The notes below the pieces were generated by a model, which searched no databases, was not told where the DNA came from, and saw only the letters and a list, made by a program, of their open reading frames with translations. The position numbers and the translations under genes were made by a program. Below, one piece after another: positions 7,697-16,268 of a stretch of 30,905 bases of DNA (position 1 is the first letter of the stretch; each line of letters starts with the position of its first letter). The stretch lies in IMG/VR virus record IMGVR_UViG_3300025141_009279, positions 1 through 30,905 of that record. The stretch is one strand, 5' to 3'. This stretch comes from a virus.

Positions 7697-8265
7697 TTGT
7701 TTTCCTGTGTTAGAAGTTCCCTTAAATGTTTGCGTGGATCCTGTGCGTCTAAAACAGTTCCCCACTCCTCAAGTTTTGACCAGCTTATTTTAGGATCGTT
7801 AAGCTTTGTTCCTCGCCGATATGTCTTCTCGATCTTTGCGACTTCGGCAGGAGCGAAGCACTCCTCCAACATGCCACGGATGCGAGGCCACACATCAAGG
7901 CCAGCGCCTCGTCGAGCCGTCCCTTTGTTCTGTTTTTCAATCTGTTTATCGAAAAACGGGCGCAATTGCTCATGTGTGCAATGGACATGCTTCGTAAACT
8001 TAATACCCCGCTCTGTCTTTTCAAACCGACTGAAGACAAATCCGTCATTAGTTTTCCAAGCCTCTATTTTATCTATCCCAAACTCTCTCGACGTACTAAC
8101 GTGTCCCTTGACAGCATCACAGGATTTTAGTTCCACCATGTATTTCTTGCCATTATGCGTCCAACTTGCATCCGAAGTATATTTGTTAGATCTTCCCTTC
8201 TCTGCGGTTAGTCCAAACAACTTAATTTGCTTGTTCTCTCTTCCGTCGTCCTGCGTAGTTCTCAC
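7693..8265 (-). CDS. Unknown protein with PD-(D/E)XK-like motif
   Basis: The 190-aa protein contains SDASWTHNGKKYMVELKSCD (about residues 31-50). An Asp followed 15 residues later by a Glu-Leu-Lys strand is the core layout of PD-(D/E)XK nucleases. The rest has several basic, Trp-containing helices (VWPRIRGMLEECF, ISWSKLEEW) and no other recognised domain. It is sandwiched, with four-base overlaps, between deoxynucleoside kinase and dUTPase, so a role in DNA processing or degradation of host DNA is plausible but unproven. The start is a GTG with AGGAG six bases upstream. Confidence 0.65.
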   Translation of the reverse strand: MRTTQDDGRENKQIKLFGLTAEKGRSNKYTSDASWTHNGKKYMVELKSCDAVKGHVSTSREFGIDKIEAWKTNDGFVFSRFEKTERGIKFTKHVHCTHEQLRPFFDKQIEKQNKGTARRGAGLDVWPRIRGMLEECFAPAEVAKIEKTYRRGTKLNDPKISWSKLEEWGTVLDAQDPRKHLRELLTQENK

Positions 8266-8963
8266 AATGTTCTCCTGTGAAGATCCAGAAACAAATCTTT
8301 CGGTTGTGATTCCAGAATCTGTGCGGCAATCTCGTTTACTGAATTTACTCTTGCCTCGCGGGTTCCCCTGTCAGCGTCCCACGGTACATGGATGGTTTGC
8401 ACCCCCTGATCCGTCAGGACGTTGGTCATGTGAGTAATCTCTCTATCAAGTTCTCGCAAATAGTTGATATCAATAACGTTTTCGCATGTACGTCCGGTCT
8501 GCAACTCCATCCGTTTGCGGATTCTCTCTGCCGCAACCTCAGGACTTACCACTAGTCGCACGCATACACTTGGGAGCAGCACACTAGCAGTCATAGCATG
8601 GTAAATGCTGCGGTAAGTCTCGAACTCGTCTTCTGTCATTCCGCCAGTCTTCACTTGCAAGCGTGCAAAGGAGGTGTCACCAAAGTAGCTTCGGTCAAGA
8701 ACCGCATGCCCTTGTTTATTCATAGCGTGCCACTGAGCCTGTAAGTGCATCATGTAGCGCGCTTGAAGCAAGTGAACTTGCATCGTAAAAGCCCAGCGTT
8801 CCTGATTCTCGTAGAAAGAAGCAAGATAGGGGTTGGCATTGTCCTTCTCATCCGGCTCCATCAGAGTAAGGGTGCCCTCCCCTAGGGCTTCACCGAGTTC
8901 TTTTGAAAGAGAACTCTTGCCCGCACCAATCAAACCTTCTACGATTACTACTTTGTTGTTCAT
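8262..8963 (-). CDS. Deoxynucleoside kinase
   Basis: The 233-aa protein belongs to the dNK/dGK/TK2 family. It has the P-loop EGLIGAGKSSLSKEL at residues 9-23 and an EPDEKDNANPYLASFY region where substrate-binding residues lie. It also has QVHLLQARYMMH, the DRS motif in VLDRSYFGD, and the LID-type Arg cluster AAERIRKRMELQTGRTCE. It phosphorylates deoxynucleosides to monophosphates with ATP, salvaging products of host DNA breakdown. Substrate preference cannot be read safely. It overlaps dnaE by four bases (ATGA) and the downstream gene by four, typical of coupled translation. Confidence 0.9.
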   Translation of the reverse strand: MNNKVVIVEGLIGAGKSSLSKELGEALGEGTLTLMEPDEKDNANPYLASFYENQERWAFTMQVHLLQARYMMHLQAQWHAMNKQGHAVLDRSYFGDTSFARLQVKTGGMTEDEFETYRSIYHAMTASVLLPSVCVRLVVSPEVAAERIRKRMELQTGRTCENVIDINYLRELDREITHMTNVLTDQGVQTIHVPWDADRGTREARVNSVNEIAAQILESQPKDLFLDLHRRTL

Positions 8964-11900
8964 CCCAACATCCTAAATGTGTGTCGAATCGATCGCGTGC
9001 TGAATCCCCACTGGTCGTTGTAATCGAGTTTGGCCATGTACGGATGGTTGAGAACAATCTTGTCTCGTGACGTGTTCGCATTCCAACACTTAATAGTTTC
9101 CGCAGTACTCGTCGAGTCAATAGTTTTGATAATCAAGAAGTTCTTGCCATTGCGAGTCTTCTTCTGAATTACTTCTCTCGGAATAAACCATGCTACCCCC
9201 AGCCGATCGTCCCATTCTCCCAAAGGGGGCACCATGTGCTCCTCAAGTTTCCGAAGGATGTGATCGTCCATAACCAAGTCGAAGGGAAAAACTCCAGTCA
9301 AATCAACGAGATACTGGATTCTCTCCTCGTCTGTAAACTCCCCCTCACTCCTATACTTCTCGATATTCTCAAGAAGATTCTTTTCCTTCCTCGGTCGGTC
9401 AACCGCGACGGCAGTCCAAAAATGCTTGGCACCGTCGAACCTCTCGTCAATGAGAGAAGTCATAGCACCGGACCGAGTGAGAGCATCTAACGCTTTCTTA
9501 TTAAGTTTACTATAAATAATGTTTTCATTAAAGATAAATTCTTCAATATTTTTAAAAGGTCGGTTGGCCATGATTTGGTCAATGGCTACGTCCCCCAAGC
9601 CTTTAATCGAAGTGAGAGGCTGAATCAGAGTCTTGTTGTCGGGTGCAATTTCCCACACCTTTCCAGAAGAATTGACATCGAGGGGTTGTAGTTCGAACCC
9701 ACACTTCATAGCCAGGTTGATGGCCCTCTCCTTACGGCCCTCTGGTTCCTTATCGAGGAAGGCCGCGGCCCACTCAATCGGGTAGTAGTTCATCAGCCAC
9801 GCGCACTGGAACGAGAGCATGGAGTACGAAATGGCGTGCGACTTGTTGAAGCCATAGCCTGAGAAGTACTCGAAGAGATCCCAAATCTGTTGAGAGGTTG
9901 CGTAGTCGATCTTCTTCTGCTCGCAGCCATCAATGAACTTCTTCTTGATTTTATTCTTTTCTTTCTCAACCTCGTCAACACCCTTCTTGGTGAGCAGCTT
10001 GCGTAGTTTGTTGCCCTCGTCCAAAGAAATGTTGTGCCCCAATCTGTGAGCCAATTCAGCAATCTGTTCTTGAAAAATTAAGAACCCTGCTGTATCCTTT
10101 GTTACATTTTTGAAGATCTCGTGCGGATATTCTACGGAATCAGGATCTCGTCGGGCAGCAACGTAACTTTTGTCCACGCCGGCGCTCAGTGGGCCCGGTC
10201 GATAGATTGAGGTGATGGCTGCCAAGTCAACCAAGCTTGTTGGCATAACCCTTTGGCACAGTTTTTGCGCACCATTCTCCGTAAACTGAAAGATGCCAAC
10301 CCATTTCCCTTCGTGAAAGATATTTTTGTAAACATCTTGATTCGCAAAGTCCATCTTCTCTGGGTGGAGATTATCATTGTAGAACTGGCGCACGTCATCA
10401 AAAGATGGATCTGGATTGTTGTGATGCCGTTTCAAGATGTGACGAACAGCCTCCTCCATCATACGCAACGACGCGAGGCCAAGAATATCAAACTTAATGA
10501 AGCCCATCGGCTCCAAGTGCCTGACGTTTTGACCCTCTGTCCAAGGGGTTTGTCGGACGCCCTTGCTATTAATGAGAGGCATTCTCTGGTCTAGGTTTTC
10601 GCCAATGACAACGCCGCCGGCATGCCTAGAGCAACTACGGATCTGTCCGTAGAGAACATTAATGTGAGTCTCCACCATCGGGTACTTCTTCAAGAAGTCT
10701 TGCAGAGACTTACTGTACAACATCACTTCTTTGAATGTGGGCACGTACACGCCCGCCTTGATTCCGTGCGCCTTCTTGGCCTCCGGAGTTGCTTCGTGAA
10801 GCATCCTACCTGTTACAAAGTTGACCTCTGTAAAAGGAATATCATAAAACTTTGAAATGTCCTTGATAAGACTGCGCAGTTGAAGAGTGTTCCAGTTAGA
10901 GATTGGCACAACCGTCGTGTCGCCCCACTCCTGAATCAAATCTTCCTTCAACGACATCGGGTCACTTACATCATAATCGATATCCGGGTACCCGGTGCCC
11001 TCTTCTGTCAGGAACCGTGAAAATTGTAGCTTGTATTTCAAAGGATCAACTTGAGTAATCCCCATCACGTACGAAATCAAAGAACCAGCAGCAGATCCGC
11101 GGCCCGGGGCGACCAACTGGTCTTGCACGGCCCTGTCTGCGATTGCCTTCATCGTGAGGAAGTACTTGGAGAAGCCGCGCTTTTGGATAACGCCAATTTC
11201 ACCCTTCAACCGATCGACATACTCTTGATCATCCTGCAGTCCATTGGCCTTCAGCCCGTCAACACAGTATTGTACAAGAGCCTGATCTGCGCTCATCCCA
11301 TCGGGTACCACAAAGTTTGGAAGGCGAACTTCTGTGTCGGGAAAGAAAGACCCCACCCGTTCGTGGGCAATCTGGTGTGTTCGGAGCAATGACTCCATCA
11401 CTATATCGTCATCGTAGGATACATTGAGTTCTTTCGAGAACTTCTTATATGCGTCCCACATAGCGTCGCCATTCTTCGGGTATAGCTCGTAGTCCATGTC
11501 ATCAAGTGTTGCCGGCAGGTCGATATCCAGCCACTCCGGCCGGCGATTTTTCCCAATCCATCCAAGGCGGCGATATAGCTCGCGATCCTTGAAGGTGCCC
11601 TCCGACGGAAAGTGGCTATCGGCCGTGGAAATCAAGTCGACGCCCATTTTTTGGCACGTCTTAATGATATATTGATTTAGCTCATGCTGCTCGGGGATGC
11701 GGTTCCATTGAATCTCGCCATACCATCGGTCCCCAAAGATCGCTTGCATTTGTTGAGTGGTCTCGGCCATGGCATCCATGACGGCACTCGTGCCTGCGTC
11801 GCGATTTTTCCAATAATCTTGGGCGTATACGCCACCTAGGCATGCGCTACTCGCGATGATTCCCTCGCCATACTTCTTGAGCAGGCGGTAATCCATACGC

Positions 11901-12370
11901 GGATAGCGATAGAAGTTCTCCTCTTTGAAACTTTCCGAAACCAACTTGAAAAGATTGTTGAGACCCGTCTGGTTTTGAGCCAACAAAATCAAGTGGCTTC
12001 GGCGACGGAGCAAGTCCTTCTTTTCGCCGCGAGTCTCCTCCTCAACGAAAGTACCAATCTCCTCGGTCGTCCTTTTCTCTTTGAGGGCCTCGACCTCCTG
12101 CTTCCACTTGGAAATCGAGGGAAGGAAGTAAGCCTCGCAGCCAAACACTGGCTTGAAGTCCTTACCCTCCTTCTGCATCTTCTTGGCGTGCGTCACCTGA
12201 TATGCAAGATTGTTCATGTTGCCGTGATCGGTCAACGCTAGCGCAGTCTGGCCCGTTTCAAACGCATAATCCATGTGCTCGTCGGGATATCCCAAACCAT
12301 CAAAGATGCTTGCGTTTGAGTGGGCGTGAAGCCCCACGAATTTAATGTCTGACTTATTCTTCTTCTTCAT
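8960..12370 (-). CDS. dnaE: DNA polymerase III alpha subunit (C-family replicative polymerase)
   Basis: This is the phage replicative polymerase, 1136 aa. An N-terminal PHP domain keeps metal-ligand-like residues (LHAHSNASIFDG with His15 and His17; ALTDHGNMNN with Asp48 and His49). The palm contains GRGSAAGSLISYVMGIT and GYPDIDYD (about residues 460-466), the paired catalytic Asp. The third catalytic Asp is in FDILGL (about residue 627). GYGFNKSHAISYSML and the helix-hairpin-helix segment IKGLGDVAIDQIM follow. Length and order fit bacterial DnaE rather than the family B polymerase of T4-type phages. The PHP ligands leave proofreading or pyrophosphatase activity possible. No separate proofreading exonuclease or clamp gene was found in the window. 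The start ATG has AGGA upstream and overlaps the preceding gene by 17 bases. Confidence 0.96.
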   Translation of the reverse strand: MKKKNKSDIKFVGLHAHSNASIFDGLGYPDEHMDYAFETGQTALALTDHGNMNNLAYQVTHAKKMQKEGKDFKPVFGCEAYFLPSISKWKQEVEALKEKRTTEEIGTFVEEETRGEKKDLLRRRSHLILLAQNQTGLNNLFKLVSESFKEENFYRYPRMDYRLLKKYGEGIIASSACLGGVYAQDYWKNRDAGTSAVMDAMAETTQQMQAIFGDRWYGEIQWNRIPEQHELNQYIIKTCQKMGVDLISTADSHFPSEGTFKDRELYRRLGWIGKNRRPEWLDIDLPATLDDMDYELYPKNGDAMWDAYKKFSKELNVSYDDDIVMESLLRTHQIAHERVGSFFPDTEVRLPNFVVPDGMSADQALVQYCVDGLKANGLQDDQEYVDRLKGEIGVIQKRGFSKYFLTMKAIADRAVQDQLVAPGRGSAAGSLISYVMGITQVDPLKYKLQFSRFLTEEGTGYPDIDYDVSDPMSLKEDLIQEWGDTTVVPISNWNTLQLRSLIKDISKFYDIPFTEVNFVTGRMLHEATPEAKKAHGIKAGVYVPTFKEVMLYSKSLQDFLKKYPMVETHINVLYGQIRSCSRHAGGVVIGENLDQRMPLINSKGVRQTPWTEGQNVRHLEPMGFIKFDILGLASLRMMEEAVRHILKRHHNNPDPSFDDVRQFYNDNLHPEKMDFANQDVYKNIFHEGKWVGIFQFTENGAQKLCQRVMPTSLVDLAAITSIYRPGPLSAGVDKSYVAARRDPDSVEYPHEIFKNVTKDTAGFLIFQEQIAELAHRLGHNISLDEGNKLRKLLTKKGVDEVEKEKNKIKKKFIDGCEQKKIDYATSQQIWDLFEYFSGYGFNKSHAISYSMLSFQCAWLMNYYPIEWAAAFLDKEPEGRKERAINLAMKCGFELQPLDVNSSGKVWEIAPDNKTLIQPLTSIKGLGDVAIDQIMANRPFKNIEEFIFNENIIYSKLNKKALDALTRSGAMTSLIDERFDGAKHFWTAVAVDRPRKEKNLLENIEKYRSEGEFTDEERIQYLVDLTGVFPFDLVMDDHILRKLEEHMVPPLGEWDDRLGVAWFIPREVIQKKTRNGKNFLIIKTIDSTSTAETIKCWNANTSRDKIVLNHPYMAKLDYNDQWGFSTRSIRHTFRMLG

Positions 12371-13244
12371 CGATTCCTATTGGGTTAAGCTCTCTATAAT
12401 ATAACATACTTTTATGTGGCCTGGCAAGTAAATTCGACTCTTCGGACCCTAAAAAGTTCGTTAAGTTTTCCCAATTATCTATGGGATAATACCACGGCAG
12501 TTCAACCTCTTTTGCTCCCTCTATTGTAACAGTTTCAAAGACTTTGTCAAGAGAAAAATTTCGAGCCGAATCTCTTTCACTAGCTGGCAATCTGTCATGC
12601 ACCTCCCCATACACATACGTCTCCGGATCATGCACGCCTGTGCCCGTTCTCATTTGTTTCAATATTGTTTTGTAATCTTCTTCTCGAAAAGAAAACCCCA
12701 GGTACTCTCCATCTTTAAAAGTTTTTCCTTCGTGAGATAGATAAAACAAATCTTTTCCCGCGATATCACGACGATGCTCCCTCAACAGCCTGGGATCATA
12801 TGCCCCGTAAGGATAGGAAACATAATATTTCTTGGGTACCGCCCACTTGCTTATTCGATGAGATACCCACCATGACATAAGGGCGCCCTGCATGACGCTC
12901 CAACCATAACAATCTATCTTGTCTCGATACTTGGGGTTGATGGGAACATAAAAAATAGGAATTGGTTTTTTGTTTTCGTAAGCGTGCCTATCAAACTTTC
13001 GATAAAGCCACACAGGATCCTGAACATACTCACCGAGTCGGTGCCTTATCAGGGGCTGAATGTCATCGTTGCATACTATCCAAATTGTGTCAGCACCAGC
13101 ATATGCACATTCCACGACAGACCTTTCTATGGCAAGATAATTCTTCGCAATCGGCTGCATGCATGCGGGCCACGGGAACCCAAAATCAGAATCAAAACCG
13201 GCGACGGGAATGACCCCCACCATATGGTCGTGAGGTCTACTCAT
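12354..13244 (-). CDS. GT-A-like nucleotidyltransferase domain protein, unknown role
   Basis: The first 75 residues read like a sugar-nucleotidyltransferase: GVIPVAGFDSDFGFPWPACM, then QPIAKNYLAIERSVVECAYAG, then ADTIWIVCNDD. This is the 'iP.aG...r......k.l.pi....i...v..a..aG...i.iv' pattern of the GT-A fold. The canonical Lys/Arg of the G-x-G-T-R signature is not kept, so activity is uncertain. The remainder (about 220 aa, with KKYYVSYPYGAYDPR and GEYLGFSFREEDY) is not recognised. Proteins with this opening recur in marine myoviruses without a known function. It overlaps dnaE and the upstream unknown gene, so it probably travels with the replication string. Confidence 0.65.
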   Translation of the reverse strand: MSRPHDHMVGVIPVAGFDSDFGFPWPACMQPIAKNYLAIERSVVECAYAGADTIWIVCNDDIQPLIRHRLGEYVQDPVWLYRKFDRHAYENKKPIPIFYVPINPKYRDKIDCYGWSVMQGALMSWWVSHRISKWAVPKKYYVSYPYGAYDPRLLREHRRDIAGKDLFYLSHEGKTFKDGEYLGFSFREEDYKTILKQMRTGTGVHDPETYVYGEVHDRLPASERDSARNFSLDKVFETVTIEGAKEVELPWYYPIDNWENLTNFLGSEESNLLARPHKSMLYYRELNPIGIDEEEE

Positions 13245-14055
13245 CAGGGTTGAACCTCATGTTGCCAACCGTTCTCGACAAGAGTGAATTACTTTCCACA
13301 ATCTCGCGTCCTTCAAATTCGATCTTCACCGACAGTCGGTAATGCTCGCCAGTCTCTGGGTTGGTGCCGTTCTTCCTCCCCTTTATGCCGGCCTTTTTCA
13401 ATATGTCAAGAATCTCATATCTAGTGTAAATTTCTAGATTATTACTGTCGTTGATCTCGCCTTCGGTGAGGTGCGAGACGGCAACCAGGCGCCTCGATTT
13501 CCAATGCTTGTCCGAGGTGGTGAAATATATTTCCCCTATGGTCCCATCTTGCGACGTGATCTTCTCAATGTCAGATTTGGAGGCCGATTGCAGATGGTAC
13601 CAATCTAGAACTCGATGGTGTGGCTGCTCGGCTTGGTACGCGAACTGGACGCCTTCAATATTCTTGTCATCAAACAAGAATAAATTATTATATCTTATTT
13701 TGTAAACTCGGGAGTTCTCTGTGACCACCTTAAGGCTCTCGTCGCTAACCCTCACGGCGTTAACTTTATCTGAAAACATATTTAACCCTTCCAAGCTTAA
13801 AAGGGATAAGAAATAGTTTCTCAAATTCCGAGTTGAAATCTGCGGATTCTCTAATTGAAAATCTGCAGCAATTTGCCCCGAAAGACTCTCGTCTTCTAGA
13901 GATTCCAAGTCAGTGAAATCGAAGAAGGGGATATACTCTAGTCGATTATTTAAAATTGGATATGCGTGCTCGTAACTGTAACGTGACGCTCTTAAGGAAC
14001 TCCCAACAACTAAATTGTCGAATTCATAAACATGTTTATTTAATTGTTGCCGCAC
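13237..14055 (-). CDS. Unknown 272-aa protein with Rossmann-like start
   Basis: The N-terminus DNLVVGSSLRASRYSYEHAYPIL has the hydrophobic strand, Gly-x-Ser turn and helix of a nucleotide-binding Rossmann motif, though the Gly pattern is incomplete. Afterwards come FFDFTDLESLEDESL, an Arg/Leu helix (ISTRNLRNYFLSLLSLEG), and a C-terminal part rich in strands. It is not assigned to a family. The start is a GTG 20 bases inside the transglycosylase gene, with no strong ribosome site; no ATG in this frame lies nearby. It precedes the nucleotidyltransferase-like gene with an 8-base overlap, and the two are probably functional partners. Confidence 0.6.
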   Translation of the reverse strand: MRQQLNKHVYEFDNLVVGSSLRASRYSYEHAYPILNNRLEYIPFFDFTDLESLEDESLSGQIAADFQLENPQISTRNLRNYFLSLLSLEGLNMFSDKVNAVRVSDESLKVVTENSRVYKIRYNNLFLFDDKNIEGVQFAYQAEQPHHRVLDWYHLQSASKSDIEKITSQDGTIGEIYFTTSDKHWKSRRLVAVSHLTEGEINDSNNLEIYTRYEILDILKKAGIKGRKNGTNPETGEHYRLSVKIEFEGREIVESNSLLSRTVGNMRFNPDE

Positions 14056-14563
14056 AGTTGTCTATATATGGGTCCAATCGATTCGCAATCGAAAGATGAG
14101 AGTTTGCAGCACGAGCAATTCGGGCGGCGCGCCTCAAGATGCGCTTCGCATATCGGTGCCCGTTCTCCGAATAAGATGCAGAGTTCTTCTTGCAGCGGTA
14201 GCCGGCATTGTAGGTGCACAACGCAGTCTTATAACTTTGTTTCGCGTACGATGAATAATAAAATTTACTCAAAGTTTTGGAACCTGCTTCAATTGCAACT
14301 CGTGGATTCTTTAATTGCCGACAAGAAAGTTTTGGATTTTGAGTGTACTTTGGCAAAACCTGTGTAAGGCCACATGCGCCGGCTCGGCTAACTGCGTTGG
14401 TTTTGTAACGACTCTCCTCATGTATGAGAGCAACCATCACCGCAGGTCGGATATCATACTTTTCAGACATTTCTAGTATTGTCGGTAATTGCGCACACGC
14501 CTGCTCTGCATTTGGTATCGCCAAACCCATCAGGGACGCGCATATGGCATTGGCGACAAGCAC
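14036..14563 (-). CDS. Secreted lytic transglycosylase (SLT/goose lysozyme-like)
   Basis: The 175-aa protein starts with a hydrophobic, signal-like segment (MLVANAICASLMGLAIPNAEQA). An SLT domain follows: IRPAVMVALIHEESRY carries the catalytic Glu in HEES (about residue 48), then RAGACGLTQVLP and ALCTYNAGY. This order is diagnostic. Six or more Cys residues (CGL, LSC, ALC, RCKK, NC) suggest disulfides and a periplasmic location. It would cleave murein beta-1,4 bonds during entry or lysis. It sits oddly inside the nucleotide-metabolism string, with its GTG start sharing a base with the purA stop. The lack of positive charge at the N-terminus makes export less sure. Confidence 0.88.
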   Translation of the reverse strand: MLVANAICASLMGLAIPNAEQACAQLPTILEMSEKYDIRPAVMVALIHEESRYKTNAVSRAGACGLTQVLPKYTQNPKLSCRQLKNPRVAIEAGSKTLSKFYYSSYAKQSYKTALCTYNAGYRCKKNSASYSENGHRYAKRILRRAARIARAANSHLSIANRLDPYIDNCAATIK

Positions 14564-15552
14564 TAAATAACTTCTTTGCTAGAGCTAAAAACAACATTGA
14601 TGTTTTCGTCTAAATTGCTGGTTATGTAATCCTTCATTACCTCAACTGTGTCAAACTCTATCACTTTCTGATCTACTATCATCTTATAGGCGTCAACGCC
14701 CTCTAGAACATCAACCTTGTTGATAATCATATCTGTGACGCCGTTGATATTCGAAGCCTTTCTTAAGAGGTTCCAGTTCATCCAGTTGCACTGTCTCGGC
14801 CGGCCAGTAGTGGCTCCGTATTCCTCGCCGGCCTCCCGAATCTTGTTAAAGATCTCTTCGTTAGGTTGGAACTTCTTTGCGCCAACATAAGTCTCGTACA
14901 TTTTAGCGACGCCGTAAACATTTCTTATAGATTGAGGGGGTACTCCGTTAAGAAGTGCAGAAGCAGACGTGCAGTGAGATGAAGTAACAAAAGGATAGTC
15001 ACCCCAATCAACGTCCAGTCCAAATCCCTGTGCCCCCTCAAAAAGGATGCGAACCTCGTCATCGCTGTTGTGAAGTTCATCATATATGTCCACGATGTAA
15101 TCTTGAAGCGCTTCCACATCCTCCGCCCTTACTCCGGTCCGCGAGTACTTATCGCGATAGGCGGGGCCATTGCCACGTTTCGTTGTTCCGATAGCATCAT
15201 CTCTTCCATCTTCGCGGACATGGGCTCGTGTGATAACATGTGTATTCCTTGCAACACGTACAAATCGTCTAGCGGGTATTCCTGCATCTTCGAGTTCTTT
15301 GATTTCAGCAAACAACTGATCAGGATACACCACGCACCCAGGGCCAATAATAGATTTAATGCCATGAAGAACGCCACAAGGGATGTGATGAGTGATGAGT
15401 TTTCGACCATTATGGTAAATAGTATGGCCCGCGTTACAACCACCATTATAACGTATTACGTGAGTGTAGTCCTCAGTCTTGCACAGGTGATTAGTCACCT
15501 TTCCTTTACCGCAATCTCCATACTGGAGGTCTACTACAACATCTGCAATCAA
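14563..15552 (-). CDS. purA: Short adenylosuccinate synthetase (PurA/PurZ family)
   Basis: This 329-aa member of the adenylosuccinate synthetase family is about 100 aa shorter than E. coli PurA, like archaeal PurA and phage PurZ. Motifs seen: QYGDCGKGK (residues 10-18, catalytic Asp13 kept), GGCNAGHT (His43, first His of 'GGHNAGHT' changed to Cys), GTTKRGNGPAY, FEGAQGFGLDVDWGDYP, GATTGRPRQCNWMNW (aspartate loop with both Arg) and NKVDVLEG (GTP-type guanine-binding motif). PurZ of 2-aminoadenine phages lacks the catalytic Asp. Its presence here favours IMP + Asp + GTP to adenylosuccinate, although PurZ0-type enzymes are said to keep it. The start is TTG, seven bases after AGGAG and overlapping the thyX stop. 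Confidence 0.88.
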   Translation of the reverse strand: MIADVVVDLQYGDCGKGKVTNHLCKTEDYTHVIRYNGGCNAGHTIYHNGRKLITHHIPCGVLHGIKSIIGPGCVVYPDQLFAEIKELEDAGIPARRFVRVARNTHVITRAHVREDGRDDAIGTTKRGNGPAYRDKYSRTGVRAEDVEALQDYIVDIYDELHNSDDEVRILFEGAQGFGLDVDWGDYPFVTSSHCTSASALLNGVPPQSIRNVYGVAKMYETYVGAKKFQPNEEIFNKIREAGEEYGATTGRPRQCNWMNWNLLRKASNINGVTDMIINKVDVLEGVDAYKMIVDQKVIEFDTVEVMKDYITSNLDENINVVFSSSKEVI

Positions 15553-16268
15553 TTACCTTCTCCTTTTTTAATCTCTGTGTATGCGCCAACAGTTATCGGA
15601 AACAACCCTGTGAGAATGTCTAGCACAGCTTGTCCAACTCTCTGAATCTCCCATTGCGCGTGAGAGTCTAATCTTAAATCAATAAATTTTAAAATATTAC
15701 TGAGGTTTGCTGTTCCGTAATATTCGGTATACATGTTCTGTGGAAGAACCCCGCGGGCCTGTTCTCTGCATACTCCGGCCGCGGTCAATTCCTCATACAA
15801 TGTGACCGAGTTAACATGGTGACTTCTCACTTTATCGCTCGCTTTCAAATAGAAATAGTGCTCCAACTCTGGGTTAATCAATTCATCCTCGTTAGAGGCT
15901 TGTCTATTTATCTTATGTTGAGTTCGAAAAGCGTCAGGTTCATAAAACTGTAAATTCTCATCCGTATATCTACGCGATATCTCATTGTAAGACCACGTTC
16001 TATGGCGATGGTGTTGACTTCGTACAAACAACGGAACGACAAATTTGAATGTTGCTCCACAATGCTCTAGAGTGCTGGTGTGTCGATTCTTGATCAGATA
16101 CTTAATCAACTTTTTATCGCGATCGTCGATTTTCTCCTTATGTGCCCCGTGAGAGACGCGAGCGGAGTTAACCACCATTTTGTCATCACCGTAATGTTGT
16201 ATTAGTTGGACCTTTCCTATGCCGTCCCCGTATAAATCGATGGACGTGCCGTTTGGTTCGTCACTCAC
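15549..16268 (-). CDS. thyX: Flavin-dependent thymidylate synthase
   Basis: The 239-aa protein has the ThyX signature RHRTWSYNEISRRYT (RHRxxS type, about residues 93-107), preceded by the helix STLEHCGATFKFVVPLFVRSQ. It also has the C-terminal EQARGVLPQNMYTEYYGTANLSNILKFIDLR, which holds the substrate-binding Gln/Arg. It methylates dUMP to dTMP with FAD, NADPH and methylenetetrahydrofolate, and yields tetrahydrofolate rather than dihydrofolate. It pairs with the dUTPase and deaminase that produce dUMP. The start is GTG, with GGGGC a few bases upstream, inside the end of the adenylyltransferase gene (8-base overlap). Confidence 0.96.
   Translation of the reverse strand: MSDEPNGTSIDLYGDGIGKVQLIQHYGDDKMVVNSARVSHGAHKEKIDDRDKKLIKYLIKNRHTSTLEHCGATFKFVVPLFVRSQHHRHRTWSYNEISRRYTDENLQFYEPDAFRTQHKINRQASNEDELINPELEHYFYLKASDKVRSHHVNSVTLYEELTAAGVCREQARGVLPQNMYTEYYGTANLSNILKFIDLRLDSHAQWEIQRVGQAVLDILTGLFPITVGAYTEIKKGEGN

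Noticed and set aside
14640-14660. TTGACA-like sequence on the minus strand inside purA
   Set aside because: No convincing -10 follows at 16-18 bp, and it lies inside a coding region.
14563-15552. Calling the PurA homologue PurZ (2-aminoadenine pathway) outright
   Set aside because: The catalytic Asp and the GTP-type motif are kept, and none of the companion genes (datZ, mazZ, dpoZ) is in the window, so it is only raised as a question.
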